In this document: piece by piece, positions 7,717 to 15,887 of the stretch
How positions within the stretch are numbered: the stretch's first letter is position 1
How the letters are laid out: each line of letters starts with the position of its first letter
From: Rhizobium sp.
GTDB taxonomy: Bacteria; Pseudomonadota; Alphaproteobacteria; Rhizobiales; Rhizobiaceae
Assembly (NCBI GenBank): GCA_027533385.1
Contig: JAPZUE010000089.1
Span: forward strand, 1-52,226
Length of the DNA stretch: 52,226 nt
Direction of reading: 5' to 3'
Translations under genes and position numbers: made by a program
Notes under the pieces: generated by a model
The model's input: the letters and a program-made list of their open reading frames with translations, nothing else
What the model was told of the DNA's origin: nothing
Database searches by the model: none

Positions 7717-8911
7717 GACCCTGAAGCTGGCACTGCGTGCCATCCGCCGCAATCTGCTCCGCTCTTTCCTCACCGTGCTCGGCGTCGTCATCGGTGTCGC
7801 AGCCGTCATCGCCATGGTCACCATCGGCAATGGCACGACAGCCCAGGTGACGAGCGAAATCTCCAAGCTCGGCACCAACCTGCTTTTCGTGCGCCCCGGC
7901 CAGTTCGGTCCCGGACGCGCTGCAACCGATGCCAAGAAATTCACGATCCGCGACATCGAGGCGATCCGCGAACAGATCCCGGGCCTCAGGGCCGTCGCCG
8001 CCATCAACCAGTCGAGCCAGACGGTCATCTTCAGCGGCCAGAGCCGGCAGACATCGATCATCGGCTCGGGCGGCGACTATCTCGTTGCGCAAAACTGGGA
8101 GCTCGCCTCTGGCCGCAGTTTCCTCGCCTCCGAAGAGCGCGGCGGCCAGGCTGTCTGTCTCGTCGGCGAAACCGTTCGCTCCAAACTCTTCGGCTCGACG
8201 CCGGCGATCGACCAGACGATTCGTGTCGGCAATGTCGCCTGCCAGGTCATCGGCATTCTCGCCAAGAAGGGCCAGAGCGGCATGGGCAGCGACCAGGACG
8301 ATGTCGTGATGATGCCGCTCAAGGTGTTCCAGCGCCGCATCGGCGGCTCCACCGATATCTCCAGCATCATGCTGTCTGCCGAAGACGGTGTCTCGACATC
8401 CAAGGTCCAGGCCGATGTGGAGCGGCTGCTGCGCGAGCGCCGCAAGATCGTGGCCGGCCGCGATGACGATTTCACCGTCAACGACATGACCCAGATGGCC
8501 GCGACGTTGACCGGCACCACCACGCTGATGACAGGCCTTCTCGGCGCGGTCGCCGCCGTCTCGCTACTGGTCGGTGGCATCGGCATCATGAATATCATGC
8601 TGGTCTCAGTGACCGAACGCACGCGCGAGATCGGCATTCGCCTCGCCATCGGCGCGGTCGAGCGCCAGGTCTTGATGCAGTTCCTCGTCGAGGCCGTGAC
8701 CCTCTCGGTCTTTGGCGGCGTGGTCGGCATCGCGCTCGGCCTCGGCATCGCCTATACGGCGGTCACCCTGATGTCCGTGCCCTTCGTCGCCAGCCCTTCG
8801 ATCATCCTGCTCGCCTTCGCCTTCTCGGCGGCGATCGGCATGGTTTTCGGCTATTTCCCCGCCCGCCGCGCCGCCCAGATGAACCCGATCGACGCGCTGC
8901 GCCACGAATGA
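7706..8911 (+). CDS. MacB/FtsX-type ABC transporter permease
   Basis: A 401-residue permease. The ATG at 7706 overlaps the ATPase gene by 11 bp; the longer open frame is a shadow. It has an N-terminal transmembrane helix (SFLTVLGVVIGVAAVIAMV), a large periplasmic MacB_PCD domain (about residues 50-250), then three C-terminal helices of the FtsX domain with the conserved TERTREIGIRLAIGA coupling segment and the PARRAAQMNPIDALRHE tail. Together with the adaptor and ATPase it forms a tripartite efflux pump that still needs a TolC-type channel, which is not encoded in the window. Confidence 0.9.
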   Translation: MFLETLKLALRAIRRNLLRSFLTVLGVVIGVAAVIAMVTIGNGTTAQVTSEISKLGTNLLFVRPGQFGPGRAATDAKKFTIRDIEAIREQIPGLRAVAAINQSSQTVIFSGQSRQTSIIGSGGDYLVAQNWELASGRSFLASEERGGQAVCLVGETVRSKLFGSTPAIDQTIRVGNVACQVIGILAKKGQSGMGSDQDDVVMMPLKVFQRRIGGSTDISSIMLSAEDGVSTSKVQADVERLLRERRKIVAGRDDDFTVNDMTQMAATLTGTTTLMTGLLGAVAAVSLLVGGIGIMNIMLVSVTERTREIGIRLAIGAVERQVLMQFLVEAVTLSVFGGVVGIALGLGIAYTAVTLMSVPFVASPSIILLAFAFSAAIGMVFGYFPARRAAQMNPIDALRHE

Positions 8912-9031
8912 TTGCGTGACGAAGGCGAAGACGACCAGCCTCGGGCAAACTTGGCATGCTGTAGCTGGACCTAATGGACAGGCGCGTCGCGCGCCGATCC
9001 AGCCAGCTTGACCAGACCAGGGAGTAAGCCC

Positions 9032-9373
9032 ATGTCCGCCTTTCCGGACCGCGACACCGTCGCCGCCAAGATTGCCTCGATGCAGGAGCCGGATCAGGCC
9101 TTCCTGAAACTCATCTTCGAGAATCCGGCCCAGGACGACGCATTGCTTGATGGCCTCTATCTGTACCTCGATATCGCCTCGGAATCCCGTTTTCTCAACT
9201 CGCTGAAGCTCGAGCGCAACGGCGAATGGATCGGCACCCATGCGCCGGCGCGCCTGCAGATCCGTCTCATGGAGGCGGCAAAATCCAGCCAGCATCCGGC
9301 CTTCGCCGCCTTCCGCACGGGCCTGTCGCGCTCCGGAGGCCTCGAGCGCGCCTATCCCAAGGCCGCTGTCTGA
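9032..9373 (+). CDS. Conserved hypothetical protein
   Basis: A 113-residue soluble protein. The start at 9032 is supported by AGGGAG 8-13 nt upstream; an ATG at 9008 lacks this. The sequence is helical, with FPDRDTVAAKIASMQEPDQAF at the N-terminus and LKLERNGEWIGTHAPARLQ in the middle, and has no signal peptide or membrane segment. I do not recognise a characterised family. It stands alone after the efflux operon and ends 3 bp before the convergent phosphodiester glycosidase gene. Confidence 0.6.
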   Translation: MSAFPDRDTVAAKIASMQEPDQAFLKLIFENPAQDDALLDGLYLYLDIASESRFLNSLKLERNGEWIGTHAPARLQIRLMEAAKSSQHPAFAAFRTGLSRSGGLERAYPKAAV

Positions 9374-9376
9374 CCC

Positions 9377-10120
9377 TCACTGCGGTATCGGCATGCTGAC
9401 GGAGAGGATCGGCCCCATCGGGAAAAGCCGGTCCATCCGGTTTTCCTCGGCGATGAAGACGCTCGAAATCGTACCGTCGAGATAAAGCGCGTTGTCACAA
9501 GCCAGACGGTCGCGGAAGAGCGTTGCAAAGTCATAGAACCGGACCGGCACCCTGGAGACGACCATCACGACACGGCCTTGCGCGTCGATGCCCACACCGT
9601 TGCGGATCTTGAAACTGTCGCTGTCGGGCAGGAAGCGCGGATGCAGCTTTCCGTCGATCACGAGCATGGGCCCCGATTGCGTGGCGAAGTCGGGGTTAAC
9701 GCCGCTCGCGACAAAGGCCTTGGTCTCCATCACGGATGCCTTGCCGTCCTTCATCAGGAAGACGCCATTCGGCAACAGATGAAAATTCCCCCAGCCGCCC
9801 CCGGTGACAGCGGGTTTCGCCACGCGGCCATATTCGGCGAAGTAGCCGACCGGTGACAGATCGTCGTGATACATCCCGGCATTCATCGCAAAGGTGAGCA
9901 CCCGCCGCTCGGCCCAGAGCTGCCGGCGCAGGCTCTGAAATCCGCCATAAACCTGGCCCTCGGGAGAAGCGAGATGCAGGCGGATATCGTCGCGCGCGGG
10001 ATCGAAACGACAAACGAGATAGCTCGCCGAGCCCTCCCGCATTACCTCGCAGGCCGCAAAGGCGAGCGAGGGCAGAAAGAAAGCGGCAAGAAGGACGAGA
10101 GTTCTGAATCGAGTGTACAA
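9377..10120 (-). CDS. Exported phosphodiester glycosidase family protein (NAGPA/DUF2233)
   Basis: From a TTG at 10120 the product is 247 residues with an ideal signal peptide (TLVLLAAFFLPSLAFA-ACE). The frame is open upstream to a TTG at 10195 and the true start is uncertain. The mature part matches the phosphodiester glycosidase (NAGPA) domain: TFAMNAGMYHDDLSPVGYF, GNFHLLPNGVFLM, ATQSGPMLVIDGKLHP, RNGVGIDAQGRVVMVVS and LACDNALYLDGTISS. Bacterial members are thought to cleave sugar phosphodiesters or act on cell-surface glycans. It lies downstream of the 4Fe-4S gene on the same strand, but a 95-bp gap and its different role suggest separate function. Confidence 0.8.
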   Translation of the reverse strand: MYTRFRTLVLLAAFFLPSLAFAACEVMREGSASYLVCRFDPARDDIRLHLASPEGQVYGGFQSLRRQLWAERRVLTFAMNAGMYHDDLSPVGYFAEYGRVAKPAVTGGGWGNFHLLPNGVFLMKDGKASVMETKAFVASGVNPDFATQSGPMLVIDGKLHPRFLPDSDSFKIRNGVGIDAQGRVVMVVSRVPVRFYDFATLFRDRLACDNALYLDGTISSVFIAEENRMDRLFPMGPILSVSMPIPQ

Positions 10121-10214
10121 GCACGGCCCCCGGGAATGAGACCGGTGTCTTGGCGCTGATTCCGGGCTTTGTGAAGGCTGTGGCACGGAAATCAACGCAT
10201 TCGGCCGGCTTGCA

Positions 10215-10919
10215 TCAGCCCGGCAACGTCAGCGCCTGCATGTGGAAACGCAGCTGCGCTTGCGGATAGCGGTACTCGGCCCCAACTGGGCAGGCATTGC
10301 GGGCGAGGCACCCGCCAAGCATACAACCACCCTGCCCTTGCGGCGTGACGAGATGCCGGCGGCAGCCGGCTACATCGAAGCCATCAGCGGTGATGGCGCC
10401 GGCAGGACATGCCGACAGGCAGGGCTTGTCGCGACAGCTGTCGCAGGGGTGGACCTCGCTGCGAACAGGCGTTTCAACCTCGCCGTCCACGACACGAAAC
10501 AGCAGCGCGCCCCGATAGCTGTGCCAAAGACCGTATTGCGGATGAATGAGAATGCCGAGCGGCGAGGGTTCCAGCCCTTCCGCCTGCATGGCCCAGTGCT
10601 GGAAGGGTTGGTAAGGCGGATCCGACGGATAGCAGGGCTCTGCCCCGACACGCCTGCCAATCTCGCCGATCACGATCTTCGACCAGCGGTCGAGCGGGTT
10701 GGTACCGCCCTGATCGGCCTCACCCATCCGCCAGCGCTCGAAATGCGGCCAGATCGCCCCACCCGTCACACCGATCAACAGCACAGCCTCAGCCCTTGAG
10801 CCATCGGCAAGAACAGGTGCCTCGTCTTGCGGCCCGAAGCGAACCAGCCCCCGCGGCGAAAGCCCATGCTGGGCAAGCAGCGCTCCGATCTCGGCCACAA
10901 CGGAAGAAGGGCCGCTCAT
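10215..10919 (-). CDS. 4Fe-4S dicluster ferredoxin-like protein next to mttB
   Basis: A 234-residue protein. The C-terminal third holds two cysteine clusters, CDSCRDKPCLSACP and CMLGGCLARNACPVG, able to bind two [4Fe-4S] clusters, as in the C-terminal domain of QueG and related ferredoxin-like proteins. The N-terminal part (VVAEIGALLAQHGLSPRGLV) resembles the QueG-type cap, but the protein is too short to have the full cobalamin-binding QueG core. It is transcribed with the MttB-family gene 98 bp upstream. This position suggests it supplies low-potential electrons to reactivate the corrinoid, perhaps through the RamA-like protein. That role is inference. Confidence 0.75.
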   Translation of the reverse strand: MSGPSSVVAEIGALLAQHGLSPRGLVRFGPQDEAPVLADGSRAEAVLLIGVTGGAIWPHFERWRMGEADQGGTNPLDRWSKIVIGEIGRRVGAEPCYPSDPPYQPFQHWAMQAEGLEPSPLGILIHPQYGLWHSYRGALLFRVVDGEVETPVRSEVHPCDSCRDKPCLSACPAGAITADGFDVAGCRRHLVTPQGQGGCMLGGCLARNACPVGAEYRYPQAQLRFHMQALTLPG

Positions 10920-11017
10920 CGCGGCCCCTCGATCTTGTAATGCGGTCGCCAGACCTCCTCCTGGATCATGTCGGCAACCTGGCTAGCTCCGCCTTGCTCC
11001 CTGGCAACGGGACCCTT

Positions 11018-12583
11018 TCAGGTGAAGGCGTCGGGCATCGAGTCCTTGCGCTTTGCCACATAGGCAAGCAGCGCTTCATCGATAGCCGGATCAAGAGCCG
11101 GTGCTTCGTAAGCATCCAGCCACGAACGGCACAGCGCGTTGGCGCGATCTTCGATGCGCTTGCGACCTTCGATTTCCCATTGCTCGAAGGAATTGTTGTC
11201 GGCGAGCGCCGAGCGATAGAAGGCCGTCTGGAAATTGGCCTGGGTATGGGCGCAACCGAGATAATGCGCGCCCGGCCCCACTTCGCGGATGGCATCCATG
11301 GCCTGGCCGCTTTCCGTCAGATCGACGCCTTGCGCCATCTTCTGCATCATGCCGAGCTGGTCCTGGTCGATCATGAACTTTTCGTAGCAGGCGGCAAGGC
11401 CGCCCTCGAGCCAGCCGGCGGCATGCAATACGAAATTCGCACCGGCAAGCAGCGTCATGTTGAGCGTATTGGCGCTTTCATGTGCTGCCTGCGCATCCGG
11501 TACCTTGGACGCACAGAGCGAACCGCCGGTACGGAACGGCAGACCCATGCGCCGCGCGAGCTGTGCTGCACCATAGGAGACGAGTGCCGGCTCCGGCGTA
11601 CCAAACGTCGGCGCGCCCGACTGCATCGAAATCGAGGCCGCGAAGGTACCGAACAGCACCGGCGCACCCGGCCGGATGAGCTGGGTGAACGAGGCACCCG
11701 CCAGAACTTCGGCGAGGATCTGGGTCAGCGTACCGGCCACGGTCACCGGGCTCATGGCGCCCGACAGGATGAACGGCGAAATCACCGAAGCCTGATTGTG
11801 GCGGGCATAGACCTTGGCCGCACCCAGCATGGTCTCGTCGAAGACCATCGGCGAATTGGCATTGATCAGGTTGAGCATGACGCAGTTGTTTTCGACGAAC
11901 TCGTCACCGAAGACGAGCTTTGCCATGGCAACCGAATCTTCCGCCCGTTCCGGTGCCGTGACCGACCCCATGAACGGCTTGTCGGAATATTTGATATGGC
12001 TGTAGACCATGTCGAGGTGACGCTTGTTCACCGGAATGTCGACCGGCTCGCAGACCGTACCACCCGAGGAATGCATCGAAGGCGCCATATAGGCGAGCTT
12101 CACGAAGTTGCGGAAATCCTCAAGCGTCGCATAGCGCCTGACGCCTTCCAGGTCGCGCACGAAGGGCGAACCATAGACCGGGGCAAAGACCGTGGCATTG
12201 CCACCGATCCGAACGCTGCGCTCCGGATTGCGCGCATGCCAGGTGAATTCGGAAGGGGCGGACTTGAGCAATTCACGGCAAAGCCCCTTGGGGAAATGCA
12301 CCCGCTCGCCCCGCACATCCGCGCCGGCCTGTCTCCACAGCTCAAGCGCCTCCGCGTCGTCGCGGAATTCGATGCCGATCTCCTCCAGAACGATATCGGC
12401 ATTGCGCTCGATCAGCTGCAGCCCTTCTTCGTCCAGAACCTCATAGGTCTGGATCTTGCGGGTGATGTAAGGCATGGCCGGGCCGGCACCACCGCCGCTG
12501 CGCGATGCCCTGCGGGCCGCAGCCCCTCGTCCCTCGCCGCGTTGGCGGCGGCCTGCGCCCGATTCTGCCGTGATGTCATCCAT
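11018..12583 (-). CDS. MttB-family (trimethylamine-type) corrinoid methyltransferase, non-pyrrolysine
   Basis: A 521-residue member of the MttB superfamily, whose enzymes move a methyl group from tertiary or quaternary amines to a corrinoid protein. The ATG at 12583 has GAGGAAG upstream; longer frames exist. Recognisable blocks are EVLDEEGLQLIERNADIVLEEIG, NPERSVRIGG, a TIM-barrel core with MHSSGGTVCEPVDIP, GAMSPVTVAGTLTQ, and the conserved PGAPVLFGTF and GAPTFGTPEP segments. There is no in-frame TAG, so it belongs with the glycine betaine (MtgB)-like non-pyrrolysine enzymes. Residues about 9-33 form a Gly/Arg-rich tail. It is divergent from the corrinoid protein gene. The substrate is probably a quaternary amine but is not determined. 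Confidence 0.9.
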   Translation of the reverse strand: MDDITAESGAGRRQRGEGRGAAARRASRSGGGAGPAMPYITRKIQTYEVLDEEGLQLIERNADIVLEEIGIEFRDDAEALELWRQAGADVRGERVHFPKGLCRELLKSAPSEFTWHARNPERSVRIGGNATVFAPVYGSPFVRDLEGVRRYATLEDFRNFVKLAYMAPSMHSSGGTVCEPVDIPVNKRHLDMVYSHIKYSDKPFMGSVTAPERAEDSVAMAKLVFGDEFVENNCVMLNLINANSPMVFDETMLGAAKVYARHNQASVISPFILSGAMSPVTVAGTLTQILAEVLAGASFTQLIRPGAPVLFGTFAASISMQSGAPTFGTPEPALVSYGAAQLARRMGLPFRTGGSLCASKVPDAQAAHESANTLNMTLLAGANFVLHAAGWLEGGLAACYEKFMIDQDQLGMMQKMAQGVDLTESGQAMDAIREVGPGAHYLGCAHTQANFQTAFYRSALADNNSFEQWEIEGRKRIEDRANALCRSWLDAYEAPALDPAIDEALLAYVAKRKDSMPDAFT

Positions 12584-12853
12584 GTCTGCTTCCTCGCTCG
12601 AGCGCTCGTCCGCGCTGCTTCTCTCCTTCATTATGCTATTCCAATCCGCATGTGAAACCATCCTTTATGCGCCAACCGCTTGCGTCTCACAGACATCGTC
12701 TTTTCTGCGGCTTGTCTGTCACCGTCGCTTTTCAGGGTTGCCGCGTCGTAATCGAAAAGAGTTTTTCACGAACTTGAGGTTTAACTTTCGATCGGGCAGT
12801 CTCATGCCCGGCGCGACCGGAATCGCGTTTGAAAAGAAGCGGGAAGCACCACA
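12584..12853. promoter_or_regulatory. Divergent promoter region between mttB-like and corrinoid-protein genes
   Basis: A 270-bp gap with outward-facing genes must hold two promoters. AT-rich stretches occur near 12760-12800 and 12620-12670. I see no convincing cobalamin riboswitch and no clear symmetrical operator. Confidence 0.35.
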
Positions 12854-13555
12854 ATGGCCGAAGACGACATCATTCTTTCCGAACTCTCCGACGAGGAACT
12901 CGTGCAGCAGATGCATGACGACCTCTATGACGGCCTGAAGGAGGAGATCGAGGAAGCGACACAGATTCTTCTCGAGCGCGGCTGGGCGCCCTATGACATC
13001 CTGACCCAGGCCCTCGTTGAAGGCATGCGCATCGTCGGCATCGACTTCCGCGACGGCATTCTCTTCGTCCCGGAAGTTCTGCTCTCCGCCAATGCCATGA
13101 AGGCCGGTATGAACATCCTGCGTCCGCTGCTCGCCGCCACCGGCGCGCCGAAGCAGGGCAAGATGGTCATCGGTACCGTCAAGGGCGACATCCACGACAT
13201 CGGCAAGAACCTTGTCGGCATGATGATGGAAGGTGCGGGCTTCGACGTGATCGACCTCGGCATCAACAACCCGGTCGAAAACTATCTCGAAGCTCTGGAA
13301 CGCGAAAAGCCGGATATCCTCGGCATGTCGGCGCTTCTGACGACGACCATGCCCTATATGAAGGTTGTCATCGACACGATGAAGGAAAAGGGCATTCGCG
13401 ACGACTACGTCGTGCTCGTCGGTGGCGCGCCGCTGAACGAGGAATTCGGCAAGGCCGTCGGTGCGGATGCCTATTGCCGCGATGCGGCAGTCGCCGTCGA
13501 AACGGCCAAGGAATTCATCAGCCGCAAGCACAACAGCATGGGCGCTCGCGCCTGA
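12854..13555 (+). CDS. Methyltransferase cognate corrinoid protein (MtbC/MtmC type)
   Basis: A 233-residue two-domain cobalamin carrier. Residues 1-95 are the helical cap (DEELVQQMHDDLYDGLKEE through FVPEVLLSANAMKAGMNIL). Residues 100-225 are the B12-binding Rossmann domain with the lower-axial-ligand motif D112-x-H114-x-x-G117 (GDIHDIGKN), then S159-x-x-L162 and G190-G191. This protein shuttles the methyl group between the MttB-family enzyme and the methyl-THF methyltransferase encoded at 20289. The gene is first on the plus strand of the divergent pair. The length is normal for the family. Confidence 0.93.
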   Translation: MAEDDIILSELSDEELVQQMHDDLYDGLKEEIEEATQILLERGWAPYDILTQALVEGMRIVGIDFRDGILFVPEVLLSANAMKAGMNILRPLLAATGAPKQGKMVIGTVKGDIHDIGKNLVGMMMEGAGFDVIDLGINNPVENYLEALEREKPDILGMSALLTTTMPYMKVVIDTMKEKGIRDDYVVLVGGAPLNEEFGKAVGADAYCRDAAVAVETAKEFISRKHNSMGARA

Positions 13556-13572
13556 GACCCTTCAAAGCAGCG

Positions 13573-13596
13573 AAGCCGGCCGCTAGAGGCCGGCTT
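13573..13596. terminator. Hairpin between convergent genes
   Basis: AAGCCGGCC (13573-13581), 6-nt loop, GGCCGGCTT (13588-13596): a perfect 9-bp stem 17 bp after the corrinoid-protein stop. There is no long T tract. It overlaps the stop codon of the small minus-strand gene and may serve both directions. Confidence 0.5.
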
Positions 13597-13717
13597 CTGC
13601 ATAGGTTTCGCCCTGAGGCGCTTTCGCCAGGGTCTGCCAGGCGACATGTCCTCCGGCATACAGGATGGCCGCCAACATGTAGATGGCACTAGCCTTGGCA
13701 ATCGTCGTGAGCGTCAT
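13583..13717 (-). CDS. 44-residue small membrane-associated protein
   Basis: A short ORF with a strong ribosome-binding site (AGGAGAGGGAG directly upstream of the ATG at 13717). The product begins MTLTTIAKASAIYMLAAILY, one probable membrane-spanning or signal-anchor helix, followed by GGHVAWQTLAKAP and an acidic tail. No cysteine lipobox is present. It is followed on the same strand by no other gene and lies between the corrinoid-protein gene and an entericidin gene. I do not recognise a family. The Shine-Dalgarno strength and clean hydrophobic segment support that it is real. Confidence 0.5.
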   Translation of the reverse strand: MTLTTIAKASAIYMLAAILYAGGHVAWQTLAKAPQGETYAEAGL

Positions 13718-13766
13718 GCTCCCTCTCCTGTTTCCGCAGCGGTTGGGACAAAGTACGCGTTAGCGG

Positions 13767-13928
13767 TTAGCGAGAGGCCGCCGCATCGACATTGCCTGCT
13801 GCGCTCTGCGTCGCATCGACCGTATTGGCCGCATCCTGGCCAATGCCACGGATCGTATTGCCGCAAGACGACAGCGCGAAGACGGTGAGAACGAGGACTG
13901 CGCCGGCTGTAAGTTTTTTCGCCATCAT
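13767..13928 (-). CDS. Entericidin A/B-like small lipoprotein
   Basis: A 53-residue lipoprotein starting MMAKKL; the second ATG at 13925 is equally possible, and AGAAGG lies upstream. The hydrophobic signal ends in the lipobox LSSC, followed by GNTIRGIGQDAANTVDAT, the entericidin pattern. Entericidins are short cell-envelope lipoproteins; EcnB of E. coli is linked to stationary-phase lysis and EcnA to its antidote. A paralogue lies at 15650-15817 in the same orientation. Its presence inside the C1 cluster is likely accidental. Confidence 0.8.
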   Translation of the reverse strand: MMAKKLTAGAVLVLTVFALSSCGNTIRGIGQDAANTVDATQSAAGNVDAAASR

Positions 13929-13966
13929 GTGGATGTACCTTCTGTCGGTGTAACGAGTGGAATGCG

Positions 13967-14629
13967 ATGCAACAACGCGCCAAGTCGGAAAAGGTTCACG
14001 TGATCGCCTGCGGCGCGATCGCACGCGAAATTCTGGCCGTTAAAGCCTTGAACGGGCTTGATCATTTGACGCTGGAATGTCTCCCGGCCATTTGGCATGT
14101 CTGGCCGGAAAAGATTGCGCCCGCGCTGCGCGAAAAGATCGCCGAAGCCCGCTCGGCGGGCCATGACAACATCTTCATCGGCTATGCCGAATGCGGCACC
14201 CAAGGGGAAATCGACCGCATCTGTCGCGAGGAAGGCATCGAGCGCCTCTCCGGCCCGCATTGCTACGCCTTCTTCAGTGGCACGGAAAAATTTCTCGCCG
14301 AATGCGAGACGGAATTCACCGCCTTCTACCTGACGGATCTGATCACCCGCCAGTTCGAGGCCTTCGTCATCGAGCCCCTGAAACTCGACCGCCATCCCGA
14401 ACTGCGCGACATGGTCTTCGGCAACTACACAAAGATCGTCTATCTCGCCCAGACGGAAGACGGCGAATTGCAGGCCAAGGCCAAATGGGCTGCGGATTAC
14501 CTGAAGCTCGACTACGAGTACCGCTTCACCGGCTATGGTGATTTGCAGCCGGAACTGGTGGTCGCGGCGATGCGAGGTGCCAAGCCACTAAATAACGATG
14601 TCTCCGGACGGCAAACACAATGTCGCTGA
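13967..14629 (+). CDS. DUF1638 protein of the corrinoid methyltransferase cluster
   Basis: A 220-residue DUF1638 protein. It begins KVHVIACGAIAREILAVK, a Rossmann-like start, and contains the family's Cys-bearing segments LTLECLPAIWHVWPEKI, GYAECGTQGEIDRI and GPHCYAFFSG, suggesting metal or corrinoid contact. DUF1638 genes are repeatedly found beside MttB-family and corrinoid-protein genes, but no activity is established. The last 14 residues (PLNNDVSGRQTQCR) look unrelated to the rest and are encoded where base composition shifts to the neighbouring AT-richer HEPN gene, so the natural C-terminus may have been replaced. It overlaps the next ORF by 10 bp. Confidence 0.8.
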   Translation: MQQRAKSEKVHVIACGAIAREILAVKALNGLDHLTLECLPAIWHVWPEKIAPALREKIAEARSAGHDNIFIGYAECGTQGEIDRICREEGIERLSGPHCYAFFSGTEKFLAECETEFTAFYLTDLITRQFEAFVIEPLKLDRHPELRDMVFGNYTKIVYLAQTEDGELQAKAKWAADYLKLDYEYRFTGYGDLQPELVVAAMRGAKPLNNDVSGRQTQCR

Positions 14630-15621
14630 CATCAGCATTTCACTTTATTGACAGTAAGTTGTTTAAGGGGGAAGCGTTCTCGACACCTGCTCCTCCTTTA
14701 ACAATAACCGCGCATTTCAGGCGTATGGTGATGTACTCGATTCAGGGCGTAACCCTACCTGATGGAGGGGCTCCGCATCTGTCTTTGCAAATCGAGGGAT
14801 CAAGCTTCAGTTTCGGATTCTCGTCTGATCCCAATCAATTATGTCAGTCACTGTGTGGCTATGATTGGGTTGAGGACGTATCTGGCTGGCAAAAAGCGCA
14901 CCGATCGAATGGTCCGTACGCGCTGATCGTACTAAGCTTGGACGAACCGCAGACTGCTACCTGCACCTACGTTCTTGAAAATGATGAATGCCTAGCGGCG
15001 TATAAGTGTTTTGAAGATGCGATTAGTCTTTTGGACGAGTACGAAGAGAAGGTTCTTCCCCGGATCATTGGATCCGCGATAGCGTCACTGTCGACATTAA
15101 CCGATGATCCAAAGATCCGTGAAATTGACAGGGTAACTTTGGGAGAGTCACAGCAATACAAGCACATAAGGGCTTTCGACATCGTCGGTGGTCAAGTCGA
15201 ACTGAGAGTTCAAAGAGCCCTCCGATCCGAACTATATTCTCAAACACTGGATTTGATTGAAAAGACGGCACAATACCTACCTACGACTTGCGCTAAGTTT
15301 TACTGGCTGGGCTGCAACGAGCAAGATCTGTTGAAGAGTTACATATACCTATTTCTAGCGCTTGAGGTGCTTATTCATAAAGATTTTGAAGGTGCGTCTG
15401 GCGGAGATTTGAAAATCAAAGATTTGTCCAAGCGGTTCGAATTCTGCGCAACGAGACACTGGATCGGGATCTCCGAATCGGATTGCCGCTTGTTTTCGAA
15501 GCTAAAAAAGATTCGCAATGCCTTGGCGCATGGTGCCCTTGAAATTCCGAAGCAAACCGAACTCCACCAACTTCGCGGCCTAACCGACAAAGTCTTGCGT
15601 TCGGTATCTCTATGGAATTGA
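14620..15621 (+). CDS. HEPN-domain (Apea-like) protein, probably acquired
   Basis: A 333-residue protein, AT-richer and with different codon use from the C1 genes on both sides. The N-terminal half has no recognised domain. The C-terminal half is helical and carries R299-N-x-x-x-H304 (KKIRNALAHG), the Rx4-6H HEPN ribonuclease-type motif, in a context like Apea-like HEPN proteins. HEPN proteins often act in RNA cleavage for defence or toxin-antitoxin systems, so a defence role is possible but unproven. No partner nucleotidyltransferase is adjacent. The ATG at 14620 lacks a good Shine-Dalgarno; a later ATG at about 14725 is an alternative. Confidence 0.6.
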   Translation: MSLTSAFHFIDSKLFKGEAFSTPAPPLTITAHFRRMVMYSIQGVTLPDGGAPHLSLQIEGSSFSFGFSSDPNQLCQSLCGYDWVEDVSGWQKAHRSNGPYALIVLSLDEPQTATCTYVLENDECLAAYKCFEDAISLLDEYEEKVLPRIIGSAIASLSTLTDDPKIREIDRVTLGESQQYKHIRAFDIVGGQVELRVQRALRSELYSQTLDLIEKTAQYLPTTCAKFYWLGCNEQDLLKSYIYLFLALEVLIHKDFEGASGGDLKIKDLSKRFEFCATRHWIGISESDCRLFSKLKKIRNALAHGALEIPKQTELHQLRGLTDKVLRSVSLWN

Positions 15622-15649
15622 CCTCGTCACGGGTAGTCTGATCACCTTA

Positions 15650-15817
15650 TCAGCGCACCGAATTGGCCACGCTGCGCCCGGCATCACGCGTCGCATCGAC
15701 CGCATTGCCGAGATCGTTGCCGATCCCGCGGATCGTGTTGCCACAGGAAGAAAGACCGAGCGTCAGCACCATAAGCATGGCCACGATTGTTGCGGATCGA
15801 TGAGCGATCAAAGTCAT
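15650..15817 (-). CDS. Entericidin A/B-like small lipoprotein (paralogue)
   Basis: A 55-residue lipoprotein beginning MTLIAHRSATIVAMLM. The lipobox LSSC is followed by GNTIRGIGNDLGNAVDATRD, closely matching the entericidin at 13767-13928 in the same orientation. The open frame extends to 15859, but the ATG at 15817 gives a normal signal length. The two copies bracket DUF1638 and the HEPN gene, which suggests a local duplication or recombination. An envelope role is expected; its connection to the C1 pathway is doubtful. Confidence 0.78.
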   Translation of the reverse strand: MTLIAHRSATIVAMLMVLTLGLSSCGNTIRGIGNDLGNAVDATRDAGRSVANSVR

Positions 15818-15887
15818 CCTGAGTCCCCGTCTGCATGTTTGAGGCCGTTTAGGTGACAAGCCATCACGGAAAAATCAAGGCAGAGGC

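Noticed and set aside
10796..12655. Long plus-strand ORF opposite the MttB gene
   Set aside because: Arg/His-rich shadow frame with no recognisable domain.
12584..12853. Cobalamin riboswitch before the corrinoid genes
   Set aside because: I could not find the conserved B12-box-like core in either strand of the divergent region.
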